NCBI GenBank assembly: GCA_024114885.1
Contig: CP099419.1
Coordinates: 1,736,001 to 1,800,000, forward strand
Origin: Septoria linicola
Lineage: Eukaryota > Ascomycota > Dothideomycetes > Mycosphaerellales > Mycosphaerellaceae
Reading direction: 5' to 3'
Length of the DNA: 64,000 nucleotides
Within the stretch, counting starts at the first letter, position 1. Each line of letters begins with the position of its first letter. Below the pieces are notes generated by a model. The model was not told where the DNA came from. It made no database searches and worked only from the letters and a program-made list of their open reading frames with translations. The translations under genes and the position numbers were made by a program. This document shows, piece after piece, positions 63,307 through 64,000 of this stretch.

Positions 63307-64000
63307 TTATGCCAGAACACGGGTGATCAAACCAGTGGCAACTGTGCGACCACCTTCACGGACGTTGAATCGCTGTCCCTGCTCCAGAGCGAGAGGCTTG
63401 TTGATCTCGCACACCATCTCGACGTTGTCACCTGGCATGACCATCTTGTTCTCGGCCAGCTGCTCTGAGCCCTCTGCCCAGGTCAAAGTGGCAGCCTCGT
63501 CAGCGGTACGGAGGAAGAGCTGTGGCTTGTAGTTGTTTTGGAAGCCCGTGTGACGACCACCCTCCTCCTTTGTGAGGACATATAGAGAAGTCAAGAACTT
63601 CTTGTGTGCCTTTTGGCTGCCTGGCACGGCAATGACCATACCACGCTGGACATCCTCGCGCTTGACACCACGGAGGAGCAGACCCGAGTTGTCACCGGCC
63701 TGGGATTGGTCGCAGGACTTCTTGAAAGTCTCAATATCGGTGACCTTGGTTTTGATTGGGACCTTGTTCTTTCCCACGAGCTCGACTTCGGAATCCTTCT
63801 TCAGCACACCACGCTCGACACGGCCCGATGCGACGGTTCCACGGCCGGGAATGGAGAAGACATCCTCGACGGACATGAGGAAAGGCTTGTCCATCTCACG
63901 CTCTGGGGTGGGGATCCACGAGTCGACGTGCTCGAGGAGCTCATCGATCTTGGACTCTCCAATGTCCTTTTGGCGACCCTCGAGCGAGCAGAGGGCAGAA
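63307..64000 (-). CDS. TUF1: Mitochondrial elongation factor Tu, C-terminal part (cut by window edge)
   Basis: The frame is open from the right edge to TAA at 63307, giving the last 230 residues. IDELLEHVDSWIPTPERE leads into DKPFLMSVEDVFSIPGRGTV (start of domain II), then ASGRVERGVL, the GLLLRGVKREDVQRGMVIA block, and domain III with GRHTGFQNNYKPQLFLRT and MVMPGDNVEM, ending GRTVATGLITRVLA. This is bacterial-type EF-Tu, in fungi encoded in the nucleus and imported to mitochondria to deliver aminoacyl-tRNA. The GTPase domain and presequence lie outside the window. Confidence 0.95.
   Translation of the reverse strand, partial: SALCSLEGRQKDIGESKIDELLEHVDSWIPTPEREMDKPFLMSVEDVFSIPGRGTVASGRVERGVLKKDSEVELVGKNKVPIKTKVTDIETFKKSCDQSQAGDNSGLLLRGVKREDVQRGMVIAVPGSQKAHKKFLTSLYVLTKEEGGRHTGFQNNYKPQLFLRTADEAATLTWAEGSEQLAENKMVMPGDNVEMVCEINKPLALEQGQRFNVREGGRTVATGLITRVLA

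Overview
The window reads as nuclear DNA of a filamentous ascomycete (Pezizomycotina). The evidence is closely packed protein genes on both strands, very short GT-AG introns (38 to about 150 nt, most 48-75) with CTNAY-type branch sites, and unmistakable fungal families: SAP18, Ecm16/Dhr1, Kap95, an Rsd1/RBM39 splicing factor, Scs7, Efl1, Trm3, mitochondrial EF-Tu, a Zn2Cys6 regulator and cyanide hydratase. The mix of lineage-specific hypothetical proteins suggests Dothideomycetes (Mycosphaerella relatives), but that placement is inference. I found no tRNA, rRNA, CRISPR array or viral gene.

Left part (1-25 kb), mostly core cell biology: PRP18 (cut by the window edge), SAP18, a proteasome-assembly chaperone divergent from the rRNA-processing helicase ECM16, a PHD-finger protein, an RBM39-like splicing factor, the sphingolipid hydroxylase SCS7, a multi-exon hypothetical gene, importin beta (KAP95, five exons), a small ribonucleotide-reductase inhibitor of the Dif1/Spd1 type, and a ZZ+PHD zinc-finger protein.

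Middle part (25-48 kb), more accessory: a hypothetical protein sharing a Cys/His motif with its ZZ+PHD neighbour, a hydrophilic stress-type protein, a short-chain dehydrogenase, a secreted GH5 exo-beta-1,3-glucanase broken by an in-frame stop, an MFS transporter, a four-exon cyanide hydratase, a single-cysteine peroxiredoxin with a cluster of stress-response elements, a YML020W-like hydrolase, a tail-anchored protein, a small secreted cysteine-rich protein, a 520-bp Tc1/mariner-type non-autonomous element inserted just upstream of a secreted CE5 esterase, a DUF1772-type membrane protein and a polytopic membrane protein.

Right part (48-64 kb), core again: a CTF1-like Zn2Cys6 factor, the GTPase EFL1 (with a 21-nt microexon encoding half of its P-loop), a two-PH-domain protein, a second MFS transporter, TRM3 (with a sharp C-rich to G-rich composition switch in its catalytic part) and the 3' part of mitochondrial EF-Tu.

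No new multi-gene system is proved. The strongest leads are the EFL1 microexon, the GH5 nonsense codon, the element sitting in the CE5 promoter, the TRM3 skew switch, and the reading frame that continues across a TAG at 16.4 kb. Start codons were checked in the sequence; several long frames open only at TTG/GTG, and there the first in-frame ATG was used. Exon borders are my own manual calls from splice consensus, phase and protein continuity.
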